From contig CP019882.1 in NCBI GenBank assembly GCA_002007745.1, positions 62,001-126,000 on the forward strand: a stretch of 64,000 nucleotides of DNA, in the 5' to 3' direction. The notes under the pieces are model-generated. The model made no database searches, was not told the DNA's origin, and was given only the letters and a program-made list of their open reading frames with translations. The DNA is from Mycolicibacterium litorale (GTDB lineage: Bacteria; Actinomycetota; Actinomycetes; Mycobacteriales; Mycobacteriaceae). Shown in pieces: positions 16,760-24,763 of the stretch. The position numbers were made by a program, and so were the translations under genes. The stretch's first letter is position 1; every line of letters begins with the position of its first letter.

Positions 16760-16775
16760 CGGCCGGCCCGCCGGC
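16749..16775 (+). other. GC-rich hairpin between two genes
   Basis: GCCGGCGG (16749-16756) and CCGCCGGC (16768-16775) are exact complements across an 11-base loop. The hairpin covers the stop codon of the DUF4226 gene and the gap before the EspC-like gene, whose ribosome site (GGAGAG) follows. There is no T-run, so it may be a weak attenuator, an mRNA stabiliser or chance in GC-rich DNA. Confidence 0.3.
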
Positions 16776-16789
16776 GATAGGAGAGCAAC

Positions 16790-17107
16790 ATGGCTAAACG
16801 CATCCACGTGGTGCCCGACGAGTTGCGGCAGGCGGCGCGCCACCACGAGGACACCGCCGAGCAGTTGAGCACGGCGCCGTCCAGCCATGACGAGGTGCTG
16901 GCCAGCCTGGAGTCGCTCGGCCCGATCTTCGCCGAACTCCGCGATGTCGGACGTGAGCTGCTCGACCAGCGGCGCAGCTGCTACGAGCAGCAGGCCGCCG
17001 CACATGCCGAGCTGGCCACCAATCTGCGCCGCGTCGCCGATGACTGGGAACACCAGGACAGCGCCGCCGCCGCGGAGTTGGGCCGGATTGCCGAGGCGGG
17101 CCCGTGA
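16790..17107 (+). CDS. EspC-like / DUF2580 type VII secretion-associated protein (Rv0027-like)
   Basis: A 105-residue helical-hairpin protein with ELRQAARHHEDTAEQL in the first helix and ELATNLRRVADDWEHQD in the second, the pattern of EspC-like DUF2580 proteins related to WXG100 substrates. The second helix contains a Trp, and the chain ends with an acidic helix. A good ribosome site (GGAGAG) precedes the ATG. It overlaps the next gene by GTGA. In M. tuberculosis the counterpart is Rv0027. It is a likely type VII substrate or partner, inferred from family and context. Confidence 0.8.
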   Translation: MAKRIHVVPDELRQAARHHEDTAEQLSTAPSSHDEVLASLESLGPIFAELRDVGRELLDQRRSCYEQQAAAHAELATNLRRVADDWEHQDSAAAAELGRIAEAGP

Positions 17108-17412
17108 CCGAGCCCGACCCGCAGTTCGACACCGCCCACCCGAGCGGGCACGTCCTGTTCCGCACCTGTCGCGGTGGCTACCTGCACAGCGTGGCGCTGG
17201 CCGAGCCGGCGATGGACACCGACGCCGAGACGTTGGCGGAGGCGATCCTGCTGACGGCGGACGTGTCCTATCTCAAAGCGTTGATGCAGGTTCGCGGTGA
17301 GATCCTGGCTGCGGGCCACAGCCCGTCGGCAGACGTGCCCGGCGAGCGCGACCTCGAACTGGCCAGCGCGGCACTCCGCCGCCACCGGCTGCGGCCTGAA
17401 GCGGCGTCCTGA
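17104..17412 (+). CDS. DUF2694 protein (Rv0028-like)
   Basis: A 102-residue protein of the mycobacterial DUF2694 type, with HPSGHVLFRTCRGGYLHSV near the N-terminus and LAEAILLTADVSYLKALMQV in the middle. It overlaps the EspC-like gene by four bases and is the last gene of the run that matches M. tuberculosis Rv0023-Rv0028. DUF2580 and DUF2694 proteins occur side by side in several type VII loci. The function is unknown. Confidence 0.78.
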   Translation: MTEPDPQFDTAHPSGHVLFRTCRGGYLHSVALAEPAMDTDAETLAEAILLTADVSYLKALMQVRGEILAAGHSPSADVPGERDLELASAALRRHRLRPEAAS

Positions 17413-17416
17413 CCGG

Positions 17417-17554
17417 TCAGCGCTCGGGGGACCGGGGCACGTCGGGAGCGATGATCTCTGGTGGCGCAACAGGATTGGCACCGAAAAGTTCACGGGCGCG
17501 CTGCAGCAGGGTACGCACCTCATCGAGTTGCTGCTGCAGCAGCGAGTCACCCAT
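17417..17554 (-). CDS. small ORF (45 aa) behind promoter copy C
   Basis: An ATG on the minus strand opens a 45-codon frame beginning MGDSLLQQQLDEVRTLLQRA, a clear amphipathic helix, and ending in a Pro-rich tail. There is no ribosome site, but promoter copy C ends seven bases before the ATG, exactly as for the DUF4226 gene. That makes a leaderless small protein likely. It converges on the DUF2694 gene with a four-base gap. It may be a stand-alone small protein or the remains of a longer gene; no family is recognised. Confidence 0.55.
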   Translation of the reverse strand: MGDSLLQQQLDEVRTLLQRARELFGANPVAPPEIIAPDVPRSPER

Positions 17555-17596
17555 GATTGCTACGGTATCCGCCGGGCCGGACGGCCACAATTCACC
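17555..17596 (-). promoter_or_regulatory. promoter copy C of a three-copy motif
   Basis: Read on the minus strand: GGTGAA (17591-17596), TTGTGG (-35, 17585-17590), 17 bases, TACCGT (-10, 17562-17567), seven bases, then the ATG at 17554. The spacing is the same as in copies A and B. It overlaps the stop codon of the esterase gene upstream. Confidence 0.65.
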
Positions 17597-18839
17597 CGGC
17601 GGAGCGGGGGATCTCCGCGGCGATACGGTCCAGCAGAGCAGGGTAGCGACCGGCCTCCCTGTGCCGCCCGGGCTTGCCGCTGCTGATCAGGCCGACCGAC
17701 AGCCGGCGTTCGGGATCGGTCCAGATCGCCACATTGGTCAGGCCGGTGTGCCCGAACGCGGCCGGCGCGTTGCGGCCGAACGGCCCGAACCGGGCCGAGC
17801 CCAGCATGTAACCGGTGCCCCACCGGATCGGGGCCAAACCTGTTGCGATATCGGGTCGTAGCCGCCGGGCCGGTGCCACCGCCCGCCGTAGAGTCTCCGG
17901 TTGCATGATCCGCACACCGTCGAGTTCACCTTCCCGGCGCAGGATCTCGGCGAACCGGGACAGCTCGTCGGCGGTGGAGACGGTGCTCGACGACGGGATG
18001 ACGCCGGTGAGGAACAGCGGAGTGTTGGAGAACGGGATGATCTGCGCCATGGTGCCGCCGACGGCAGTCCGGAACGCCGCGGCGATCGGTGCGGGCAGCG
18101 GCTTGCCCGTCACGTGACTGGGCGCGACGAGCGGGACATCCTGCTCGGCCACACCGTAATTGGTCCAACGGAAGCCCAACGGGTCGAGAATCTCGGTGGC
18201 CAGAATGTCGCGAATGCTGCGGCCGGTCGCCGCGTCGACGATCTCACGCACCAACGGACCCCAGGTCAGGCCGTGATAGATGTGCATCAACCCGGGGCGG
18301 TGGATGGGTCGCAACTTGCCGAGTTGCTCCCGGGCGTACTCGCTGTCGTTCATCCGCTTCAGGTTCGGCCGAGGGCCGGTGGCGAACGGCACGCCAGCGC
18401 TGTGGGTGATGACGTGCCGGATGGTGGTGCGGTCCTTGCCGTGGCTGGTGTAGTTCGGCAGGTAGTCGCTGACCCGGTCGTCGAGGGAGAAGGCGCCCTG
18501 CTCGACGAGCATGTGCACCACGGTCGTGCTGATCGCCTTGGCCGCGGAGTAGACGCAAAACGGGGTCTCGACGGTGACCGGCACCTGTTCGGCGTCGGGT
18601 GGGTCGGCGGGCCCGTTGCCCCAGCCGTGACCGATCGCGCGGTTGAGCACGACTTTTCCGTCGTAGCGCAGGCAGAGTTGGATCGCCGGGTGCATGCCGG
18701 CCGCGTACCAGTGCCGGGCTGCCTGCCAGATCCGTTCGGCGGTGGCGGCCGAGATCTGGCTGTGGTCCTCGATTCCGACGTGGGTGACGGACTCCAGGTC
18801 GGCGGGGACGCGGATTCGGCCGTCGGGGGAGTGGTTCAT
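17592..18839 (-). CDS. beta-lactamase-fold serine hydrolase/esterase
   Basis: A 415-residue protein of the class C beta-lactamase / EstB-like esterase family. The nucleophile motif is SAAK (S-x-x-K) near residue 98; the second motif is YHG in HIYHGLTWG, where lactamases have YxN; the third is HTG in FGHTGLTN. There is no signal peptide. Relatives act as esterases or lipases on short-chain esters. The downstream nitrobindin gene actually lies upstream in transcription and overlaps it by four bases. Confidence 0.85.
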   Translation of the reverse strand: MNHSPDGRIRVPADLESVTHVGIEDHSQISAATAERIWQAARHWYAAGMHPAIQLCLRYDGKVVLNRAIGHGWGNGPADPPDAEQVPVTVETPFCVYSAAKAISTTVVHMLVEQGAFSLDDRVSDYLPNYTSHGKDRTTIRHVITHSAGVPFATGPRPNLKRMNDSEYAREQLGKLRPIHRPGLMHIYHGLTWGPLVREIVDAATGRSIRDILATEILDPLGFRWTNYGVAEQDVPLVAPSHVTGKPLPAPIAAAFRTAVGGTMAQIIPFSNTPLFLTGVIPSSSTVSTADELSRFAEILRREGELDGVRIMQPETLRRAVAPARRLRPDIATGLAPIRWGTGYMLGSARFGPFGRNAPAAFGHTGLTNVAIWTDPERRLSVGLISSGKPGRHREAGRYPALLDRIAAEIPRSAG

Positions 18840-19321
18840 CGGCCCTGCCGGTGCAGGGTCGCGGCCAGATGGTGGGTCAGCGGCACACCGACCGCCGCCA
18901 TCCGCAGGGTGTAGGTCAGCACGTCACCATCGATGTGAATCGAGCGGCTCAGCGCGGTCACAGATTTCGCGGAACTGGTCAGGCCGATCGAGGTGGAGGT
19001 GACCTCGATGGCTACCGCGGCGCCGTCGGCCGAGAGTGTGCCCTCGTCGATCTCGGTGACCCCGGTGGGGTGCGCCACCACGATCTCGATCCGGTCTGGC
19101 GCGGGCAGCCGGATGTAGCCGGTCTCGGCGTGCAGTGGACGGCCGTCGTCGGCGGCTCGGGTGCGCTGGGAGTAGGTCAGGAACGGCTTGCCGACGTGCC
19201 CGATGGTCACTTCTTCCAGGTAACCGAACGATTCGATGGTCGGGTACTCACCGGCGCCCGCACCCGCCCAGGTACCGAGCAGTGGCGCCAGGACGGCGAG
19301 GTCGGGATGCAGATCGGGCAC
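18836..19321 (-). CDS. nitrobindin-like heme-binding protein (DUF1794 / FABP family)
   Basis: A 161-residue beta-barrel protein with the family hallmark [14 protein letters not shown] at residues 15-30 and a C-terminal His-containing segment ([10 protein letters not shown]) that supplies the heme ligand. Nitrobindins isomerise peroxynitrite to nitrate and bind NO. A -10 box TAACCT ends six bases before the GTG, so the message is likely leaderless. Its stop overlaps the start of the esterase gene (ATGA), forming a two-gene operon. Confidence 0.85.
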   Translation of the reverse strand: MPDLHPDLAVLAPLLGTWAGAGAGEYPTIESFGYLEEVTIGHVGKPFLTYSQRTRAADDGRPLHAETGYIRLPAPDRIEIVVAHPTGVTEIDEGTLSADGAAVAIEVTSTSIGLTSSAKSVTALSRSIHIDGDVLTYTLRMAAVGVPLTHHLAATLHRQGR

Positions 19322-19346
19322 CCCGCCAGGTTACGGGGCGAGTGGA

Positions 19347-19754
19347 TCAGAGCGGGCCGACGAGCTCCACCCAGTTGCCGTCCGGGTCGGCCACGAACAT
19401 CCACCCCATGCCGGGAACCGGGGCGAACTCGGCGAGTTCCTGGGCGACCTCGTAGCCGGCGTCCTTGATCTGCTCGGCGACGGCGGTCACGTTGGCCACC
19501 ACCAGGGTGTAATAGCGGATCCCGGCCGCGGCGGGCCCGCCGCCCGCAGTGGCCGGGGCGGCCGGCGGCTGGTCCAGCGTGACGAGCTTGAGCACGTTGT
19601 TGCCCAGGGCGTACCGCTTCATCGTGCCGCCGGGAAAGTCGAGGTCACCCTGGAAGGACAACCCGAGGAATTTCTCGTAGAAATCGACCATCGGACCGAG
19701 GTTGGTGGTCACCAGACCGATTTCGACGGTGGGTGCGAGCAGCTCGATGGCCAT
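19347..19754 (-). CDS. VOC family protein (glyoxalase/dioxygenase fold)
   Basis: A 135-residue single-domain VOC protein. It begins with the typical strand-helix EIGLVTTNLGPMVDFYEKFL and ends with GMGWMFVADPDGNWVELVG, where the final Glu is the usual metal ligand. VOC enzymes include glyoxalases, epimerases and ring-cleaving dioxygenases; the reaction here is not known. The ATG is preceded by AGAGGAA at about 6 bases. Confidence 0.82.
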   Translation of the reverse strand: MAIELLAPTVEIGLVTTNLGPMVDFYEKFLGLSFQGDLDFPGGTMKRYALGNNVLKLVTLDQPPAAPATAGGGPAAAGIRYYTLVVANVTAVAEQIKDAGYEVAQELAEFAPVPGMGWMFVADPDGNWVELVGPL

Positions 19755-19815
19755 GGGTGTTCCTCTGCGCTGAATGGGCAAGATGGGCGGAAGGATAACG
19801 TTCTTTCGGCAAACC

Positions 19816-20451
19816 TCAGGGCTTGGTCCCGATCGTGATCAGGTCCCACACCGCCTTGGTCCACAGCGGCCGGTGCACCCGATGCTGATCGCCGAGGGTG
19901 AACCCGGCATCGGCGAACAGGGTGCGCATCTGCGTCGGTGACGGGTTGTGCGCGGCGCTGGACAAGGGGGTTGTCAGCCGGCTGACCAGAGGTGGTGTCG
20001 GTGGGCTGATGGTGGCCACGGCGGCCAGACCACCCGGGCGCAGCACCCGATGGAACTCGCGCATGGCGGCCGGCTGGTCGAAGAAGTGGAACGCCGACGT
20101 GGAGACGACGGCGTCCAGCACACCGTCGTCGAACGGCAACTGTTCGGCCGGCCCTTTGAGCCAGTGCACCTGCGGTGAACGAGCCTGCGCCGCTCGGAGC
20201 ATGCCGTCGGACATGTCGACACCGTAGACCTCGTCGGTGTCCAGCTCTGCTTCGATCCGAGCAGCCAGAATTCCAGTGCCGCAAGCAATGTCGGCGATGC
20301 GACGAGCGCCGTGCGTGCGCAGCGCGGTGATCACCTCGTCCTGGGCAGGACGATAGACCCACCGCTGCAGGATGGGCAGGTCATACAGTGGCGCGGCCAC
20401 CGTCCAGAATCGCGTCACGACGTCGTTGAGATTGCGACCGGGTGTCGCCAT
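19816..20451 (-). CDS. class I SAM-dependent methyltransferase
   Basis: A 211-residue Methyltransf_11 / UbiE-like protein. Motif I is IADIACGTGILAARI, the acidic motif II is YGVDMSDGML, and LDAVVSTSAFHFF and HRVLRPGG follow in order. The methyl acceptor is unknown. It stands alone, with GGAGG about 10 bases before the ATG. Confidence 0.85.
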   Translation of the reverse strand: MATPGRNLNDVVTRFWTVAAPLYDLPILQRWVYRPAQDEVITALRTHGARRIADIACGTGILAARIEAELDTDEVYGVDMSDGMLRAAQARSPQVHWLKGPAEQLPFDDGVLDAVVSTSAFHFFDQPAAMREFHRVLRPGGLAAVATISPPTPPLVSRLTTPLSSAAHNPSPTQMRTLFADAGFTLGDQHRVHRPLWTKAVWDLITIGTKP

Positions 20452-20513
20452 GGCGGACCGCCTCCGTTTCCGAACCGGCTGTTGTCAGCCAGTCTAGGAA
20501 GCGTGCGATCCGG

Positions 20514-20954
20514 CTACTTGGGCAGCGGGGCCAACTGCAGATGGGTGTGCGGCCCGCGCGCCAGAGCAGCCACCGCCGAGACGATGTTGCCCGCGGTGGT
20601 CAGCAGGCCTTCGGGATCGCAGACCCGCAACACCCGCGCCACTTCCGGTCCGGGAACCAGCACCCAGTCGATCCCGCGCCGCGACAGCCGGACGTTGGTG
20701 GTGTGCAGTGCCGAGAATCCGTCGGTGCCGAAAAAGGCCAGCCGCGACAGATCCAGTACCAGTTGCTGATATCCGGCCAGGCGGGTCTCGACGAAGTCGA
20801 ACAGCGCACCGGAGTTCGATGCGTCGATCTCACCGACGGCCGCGACCAGCAGGGTCGAGGTACTCAATTCCCGGGCCCGGAACAGTCCGCGTTCGGTGCG
20901 GTCGCGGTCCGGGCGGCTAACAGCCATCGGCGTCGCGGGAGTGGCAACAGTCAT
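20514..20954 (-). CDS. STAS domain protein (anti-sigma factor antagonist-like)
   Basis: A 146-residue protein with a STAS domain at about residues 30-140 (LLVAAVGEIDASNSGALFDF, then LVLDLSRLAFFGTDGFSAL). At the site where SpoIIAA-type antagonists carry the phosphorylated Ser, the sequence reads GTDGF, with Asp aligned to that Ser. This would resemble a permanently phosphorylated state or a loss of kinase control. No anti-sigma factor gene is adjacent. GAGGAGG precedes the ATG. Confidence 0.82.
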   Translation of the reverse strand: MTVATPATPMAVSRPDRDRTERGLFRARELSTSTLLVAAVGEIDASNSGALFDFVETRLAGYQQLVLDLSRLAFFGTDGFSALHTTNVRLSRRGIDWVLVPGPEVARVLRVCDPEGLLTTAGNIVSAVAALARGPHTHLQLAPLPK

Positions 20955-21336
20955 CACGCCTCCTCAGTCATCTTCCGCACTGTGGTCGGGGCGCGCTGGT
21001 CGAAACCATCGAACTCGAGGCCTCGCTGCGAGAGTTCTGCCCTCGCACAATCGGCGGCTCCGGGCGGCTGTGAACTCAACCTGGTGGAAATGTACTACGG
21101 ATTTCGTGGCGCGGCTACAAAATGTTTCGGAAAGCTATATCTGCACTTCAAGTGCTGTAGACGCGCCCCGGAATTGGGACAGCCGCCGCGAGATTTGGCA
21201 AATATTGACGTCGTTCGCAATTGAATCCGCAGCCACGTTCGCAGGGCTTGGCGAATGACAGTTTCGAGAAAGTGTCTACCACGCGGCCAGGCACCGGCAT
21301 ACCCTTACCAACAGCGTCAACGTCGAGGAGGCCGGG
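20955..21336. other. 382-base intergenic region with AT-rich core
   Basis: No credible gene is found here. The segment from about 21080 to 21260 is clearly richer in A and T than the surroundings (for example TTTCGGAAAGCTATATCTGC and AAATATTGACGTCGTTCGCA). It must contain the promoters of the divergent STAS and amidohydrolase genes. The AT-rich core could be a binding area for a nucleoid protein such as Lsr2, or the trace of an old insertion; neither is proved. Confidence 0.5.
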
Positions 21337-23097
21337 ATGTATGACCTGACGATCACGGGCGGCACCGTCGTCGACGGAACCGGAGACAAGCCGGTCCGCG
21401 CGGACATCGGCATCAAAGACGGGGTGATCGTCGAGGTCCGCCGCCGCGACGGCGAAGACAGCGGATTGTCGGGCGAGACGGCCCAGAACCTGGACGCCAC
21501 CGGCCGGATCGTCACGCCCGGATTCGTCGACATCCACACCCACTACGACGGCCAGGTCAGCTGGGACGGGTTGCTCGAACCGAGCAGCCTGCACGGGGTG
21601 ACCACCGTCGTCAGCGGCAACTGCGGGGTCGGTTTCGCGCCGGTCCGACCGGGTCGGGAGCAGTGGCTCATCGAACTCATGGAAGGCGTCGAGGACATTC
21701 CCGGTACGGCGCTCGCGGAGGGCATCACCTGGGAGTGGGAGAGCTTCCCGCAGTACCTCGATGCCGTCGAGAAGCAGTCCCTGGCCGTCGACTTCGGCAC
21801 CCAGATCGCGCACGGCGCGGTGCGCGGGTACGCGATGGGGGAGCGGGGTGCTCGCAACGAGGCCGCCACCGCAGCGGACATCGCGATGATGGCGCGCATC
21901 GTTCAAGAGGCGATCGAGGCTGGGGCGCTGGGCTTTTCGACATCACGCACCGAAGCGCACCGAGCGGTCGACGGAGAGCCGGTGCCGGGCACCTACGCCG
22001 CCGAAGACGAACTGTTCGCGCTCGGCCGGGCGATGGCCGCCGGTGGCCAGGCGGTGTTCGAGGTCGCCCCGGCCGGTACCGCCGGAGAGAACCTCGATGG
22101 CCCGCTGCGCGAACTCGACTGGATGGTCCGACTGGCCGCCGAGATCGACCGCCCGCTGTCCTTCGCCATGGTGCAGACCCAATCCGCACCCGACCTGTGG
22201 CGCAAGCAACTCGACATCGCCGGACGCGCGCTGGACGACGGAATCCGGGTACACCCGCAGTTCGCCGCCCGGCCATTCGGCATGCTCTTCGGGTTCGGCG
22301 GCTATCACGCTTTCACCCACCGGCCGACATTCCGCAAACTCAAGGCCGAACTGAGTCCGGCCGAACTCGGCATCCGCCTCGCCGACCCGGCCGTCCGGGC
22401 GGCGATCCTTGCCGACACCGATCTGCCGCCGCAACCGCTCCCGCTGTTCGACGCGCTGTACGCCATGATCCAGCACAGCGCCGACAACATCTACGCCATC
22501 GGGGACCCGCCCGACTACGAGCCCACCCCCGACCAGACCGTCGGCGCGATCGCGCGGGCTCGCGGCGAGGATCCGCTGGCCACGATGTACGACCTCATGC
22601 TGGAGTCCAACGGCACTGCGATGTTGATGATGCCGTTCTTCAACTACGTCGAAGGCAACCACGACGCCATCCACGAGATGATGACGCACCGCGCCGCGGT
22701 CTCCGGGCTGTCCGATGGCGGCGCGCACTGCGGCCTGATCTGTGACGCGTCCTACCCGACGTTCATGCTCACGCACTGGGCCCGGGACCGCCGACGCGGC
22801 CCGCGCTTCCCGTTGGAGTACGTGGTGCGCAAGCAGACTCTGGACACCGCAAGCCTGTTCGGGCTCAGCGATCGTGGCGTGCTGGCCGTCGGCAAGAAGG
22901 CCGACGTCAACGTCATCGACATGGACGCGCTGGCGCTGGAGGTGCCGCTGATGGCCTACGACCTGCCCGCCGGCGGACGCCGCCTCATCCAGGGCGCCCG
23001 CGGCTATGACGCCACCGTGGTCAGTGGTGTCGTCACTCGCCGCTTCGGTGCGGACACCGGTGCGCGTCCGGGCAAATTACTGCGCGGCGTCCGCTGA
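21337..23097 (+). CDS. N-acyl-D-amino acid deacylase-like amidohydrolase
   Basis: A 586-residue amidohydrolase of the D-aminoacylase branch. The beta-sandwich N-terminus (ITGGTVVDGTGDKPVRADIG) leads to the metal motif VDIHTHYDGQ near residue 67, a Cys-containing VSGNCGVGFAP as in D-aminoacylases, and the Asp of SDGGAHC near residue 465. AGGAGG lies before the ATG. The substrate is unknown; mycobacteria carry several paralogues of this type. It is monocistronic as far as can be seen. Confidence 0.86.
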   Translation: MYDLTITGGTVVDGTGDKPVRADIGIKDGVIVEVRRRDGEDSGLSGETAQNLDATGRIVTPGFVDIHTHYDGQVSWDGLLEPSSLHGVTTVVSGNCGVGFAPVRPGREQWLIELMEGVEDIPGTALAEGITWEWESFPQYLDAVEKQSLAVDFGTQIAHGAVRGYAMGERGARNEAATAADIAMMARIVQEAIEAGALGFSTSRTEAHRAVDGEPVPGTYAAEDELFALGRAMAAGGQAVFEVAPAGTAGENLDGPLRELDWMVRLAAEIDRPLSFAMVQTQSAPDLWRKQLDIAGRALDDGIRVHPQFAARPFGMLFGFGGYHAFTHRPTFRKLKAELSPAELGIRLADPAVRAAILADTDLPPQPLPLFDALYAMIQHSADNIYAIGDPPDYEPTPDQTVGAIARARGEDPLATMYDLMLESNGTAMLMMPFFNYVEGNHDAIHEMMTHRAAVSGLSDGGAHCGLICDASYPTFMLTHWARDRRRGPRFPLEYVVRKQTLDTASLFGLSDRGVLAVGKKADVNVIDMDALALEVPLMAYDLPAGGRRLIQGARGYDATVVSGVVTRRFGADTGARPGKLLRGVR

Positions 23098-23139
23098 GCC
23101 CCCGCCGGCCACCGGCACAGTATCTTCGGGGGCAGGACT

Positions 23140-24003
23140 ATGAGCATCCCGTACCCACCCCAGATTCCCCCCGGCACGCCGACCTGTTACCGGCATCCCG
23201 ACCGGCCGACCTACGTTCACTGCACCCGCTGCCAGCGGCCGGTCTGCCCGGACTGCATGCGCAGCGCCGCCGTCGGCCATCAGTGCGTCGACTGCGTGGC
23301 CGCGGCCGCGCAGACCGTGCCGGCCGCCAGGACCGCGTTCGGCGGCGTGCAGCGTTCCACCAAGCCGGTGCTGACCTACGCGCTGATCGCGGTCAACGTG
23401 GTGATGTTCGTGCTGCAGATGACGTCACGGGATCTGCAGCGCCAGCTCGTGCTGTGGGCTCCGGGCGTCGCCGGCGGCGAGTTCTACCGGCTGATCACTT
23501 CGGCGTTCATGCACTACGGCATCCTGCACCTGCTGTTCAACATGTGGGCGCTGTATGTGATCGGTCCGCCGCTGGAAAGCTGGCTGGGCCGGCTGCGGTT
23601 CGGGGCGCTCTACGCGCTCAGCGCGCTGGGCGGCTCGGTGCTGGTCTACCTGCTCGCCCCGATCGGTGCCGCCACCGCCGGGGCGTCGGGCGCGGTGTTC
23701 GGCCTTTTCGGGGCCACCTTCGTCGTCGCCAAACGGCTCAACCTCGACGTCCGCTGGGTTGTGGTCCTCATCGGGATCAACCTGGTCATGACCTTCACGG
23801 TTCCGTCGATCAGCTGGCAGGGCCACATCGGCGGGCTGGTCACCGGCGCGCTGATCGCGGCGGCCTACACCTACGCCCCGCGAGAGCATCGCAACCTGGT
23901 GCAAGGTGGGGTGAGCGCCGGCGTGCTGGTGGTGTTCGCGGCGCTGATCTACTGGCGCACGGCCGATCTGGTCTCCCAGTTCGGCGCGCTGATCACGGGA
24001 TGA
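23140..24003 (+). CDS. rhomboid family intramembrane serine protease with zinc-binding N-terminus
   Basis: A 287-residue protein. Residues 15-52 form a B-box-like zinc-binding module (CYRHPDRPTYVHCTRC, CPDCM, QCVDC). Six or seven membrane helices follow, with the catalytic Ser183 in GASGAVFG, His229 in QGHIGGLVTG and the helix-1 HLLFNMWAL motif. Rhomboids cut membrane proteins within or next to a helix. The domain order matches the M. tuberculosis Rv0110-type protein. Substrates are unknown. Confidence 0.88.
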   Translation: MSIPYPPQIPPGTPTCYRHPDRPTYVHCTRCQRPVCPDCMRSAAVGHQCVDCVAAAAQTVPAARTAFGGVQRSTKPVLTYALIAVNVVMFVLQMTSRDLQRQLVLWAPGVAGGEFYRLITSAFMHYGILHLLFNMWALYVIGPPLESWLGRLRFGALYALSALGGSVLVYLLAPIGAATAGASGAVFGLFGATFVVAKRLNLDVRWVVVLIGINLVMTFTVPSISWQGHIGGLVTGALIAAAYTYAPREHRNLVQGGVSAGVLVVFAALIYWRTADLVSQFGALITG

Positions 24004-24040
24004 GCAAGACGCTGCACGCGAGTCGAGCCGACGATGCCGG

Positions 24041-24499
24041 TCAGAGCCGGGTCAGCCAGAACGGGTAGGTGAACGTGCCCCCGGGCGCGCCGTCGCATCC
24101 GGCGTCGAACGTGGACTGCATCGAGCCGGCCATGGTTTTGGCATCCCAGGTGTAGACGTCGTGGGTGGGGATGACCGGGCCGTAGTAGATGTCGCCGCAG
24201 CGCAGCCCGTCCGGCACATCGACGGTCAGGGTGTACTGCCCGTTCTGCAGCGTCGCGATGCCGTACCAGGCGTACGCCTTGGCAATGGGGGCCGGGTTCG
24301 CCGAAACACGCACGCAGGTCGGGTTGAACTCGATCGCCGGCGGACACGGCGTGGCGGCCCACACCCAGGTGTGGAAGTCACGCCGGTCCGGGATGATCAG
24401 GTTGTAGTTGCCGGGCCAGAGTTCGGCGGACGCCGGCGGAGCCAACGTCAACGCTGCCGCCGCCGTCGCGAGCGCAATGCTTGTCGCCACCGTCCGCAC
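24041..24499 (-). CDS. secreted mycobacterial protein of unknown function
   Basis: A 152-residue protein with a signal peptide (residues 1-24, cleavage after ASA). The mature part has about five Cys and many Trp/Tyr residues (ELWPGNYNLIIPDRRDFHTW, CGDIYYGP, GCDGAPGG). The GTG is chosen because AAGGGAG lies 7 bases upstream; an upstream TTG gives no better signal peptide. The pattern fits a family of small exported beta-rich proteins of mycobacteria. No function can be given. Confidence 0.7.
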   Translation of the reverse strand: MRTVATSIALATAAAALTLAPPASAELWPGNYNLIIPDRRDFHTWVWAATPCPPAIEFNPTCVRVSANPAPIAKAYAWYGIATLQNGQYTLTVDVPDGLRCGDIYYGPVIPTHDVYTWDAKTMAGSMQSTFDAGCDGAPGGTFTYPFWLTRL

Positions 24500-24660
24500 C
24501 GGCGGACTCCCTTCGTCCGGCAATCGTGTTAGTCCAACTAGGAATCTATGCGGTGCGTCCGCCCCGATCGAGTGGAATCGGCAATGTCACCGATCCGCCG
24601 CTTCGCTGAACGGGCCGCCGAATACCGCCGCCGCGAAAGCAGTGAGCGGAATCATGATCT

Positions 24661-24706
24661 CCGGGATGCGGGTTCGAACACCCCCGGCATCCCGGGTGGC
24701 TAACAT
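24661..24706 (+). promoter_or_regulatory. inverted repeat and -10 box upstream of kup
   Basis: CCGGGATGC (24661-24669) and GCATCCCGG (24687-24695) are perfect 9-base arms, and further G/C pairs form inside the loop. A -10-like TAACAT (24701-24706) follows. The repeat overlaps the place of the -35, so it may be an operator controlling kup. The central GGTTCGAAC recalls a tRNA T-arm but its stem does not pair as one. Confidence 0.45.
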
Positions 24707-24763
24707 TGGCCTCCACGTCGCCCGGGATCGACGCCAGGCGGACCGAGCAAGAGGACTGCAGCT

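Noticed and set aside
24669..24690. tRNA-like T-arm (GGTTCGAAC) upstream of kup
   Set aside because: The flanking stem does not pair as a T-arm and no acceptor, D or anticodon arm can be drawn; the segment is better explained as the loop of an inverted repeat.
24500..24763. c-di-AMP (ydaO-type) riboswitch before kup
   Set aside because: The conserved GGGG/GAAUCC-type blocks could not be found by eye; only a simple inverted repeat is visible.
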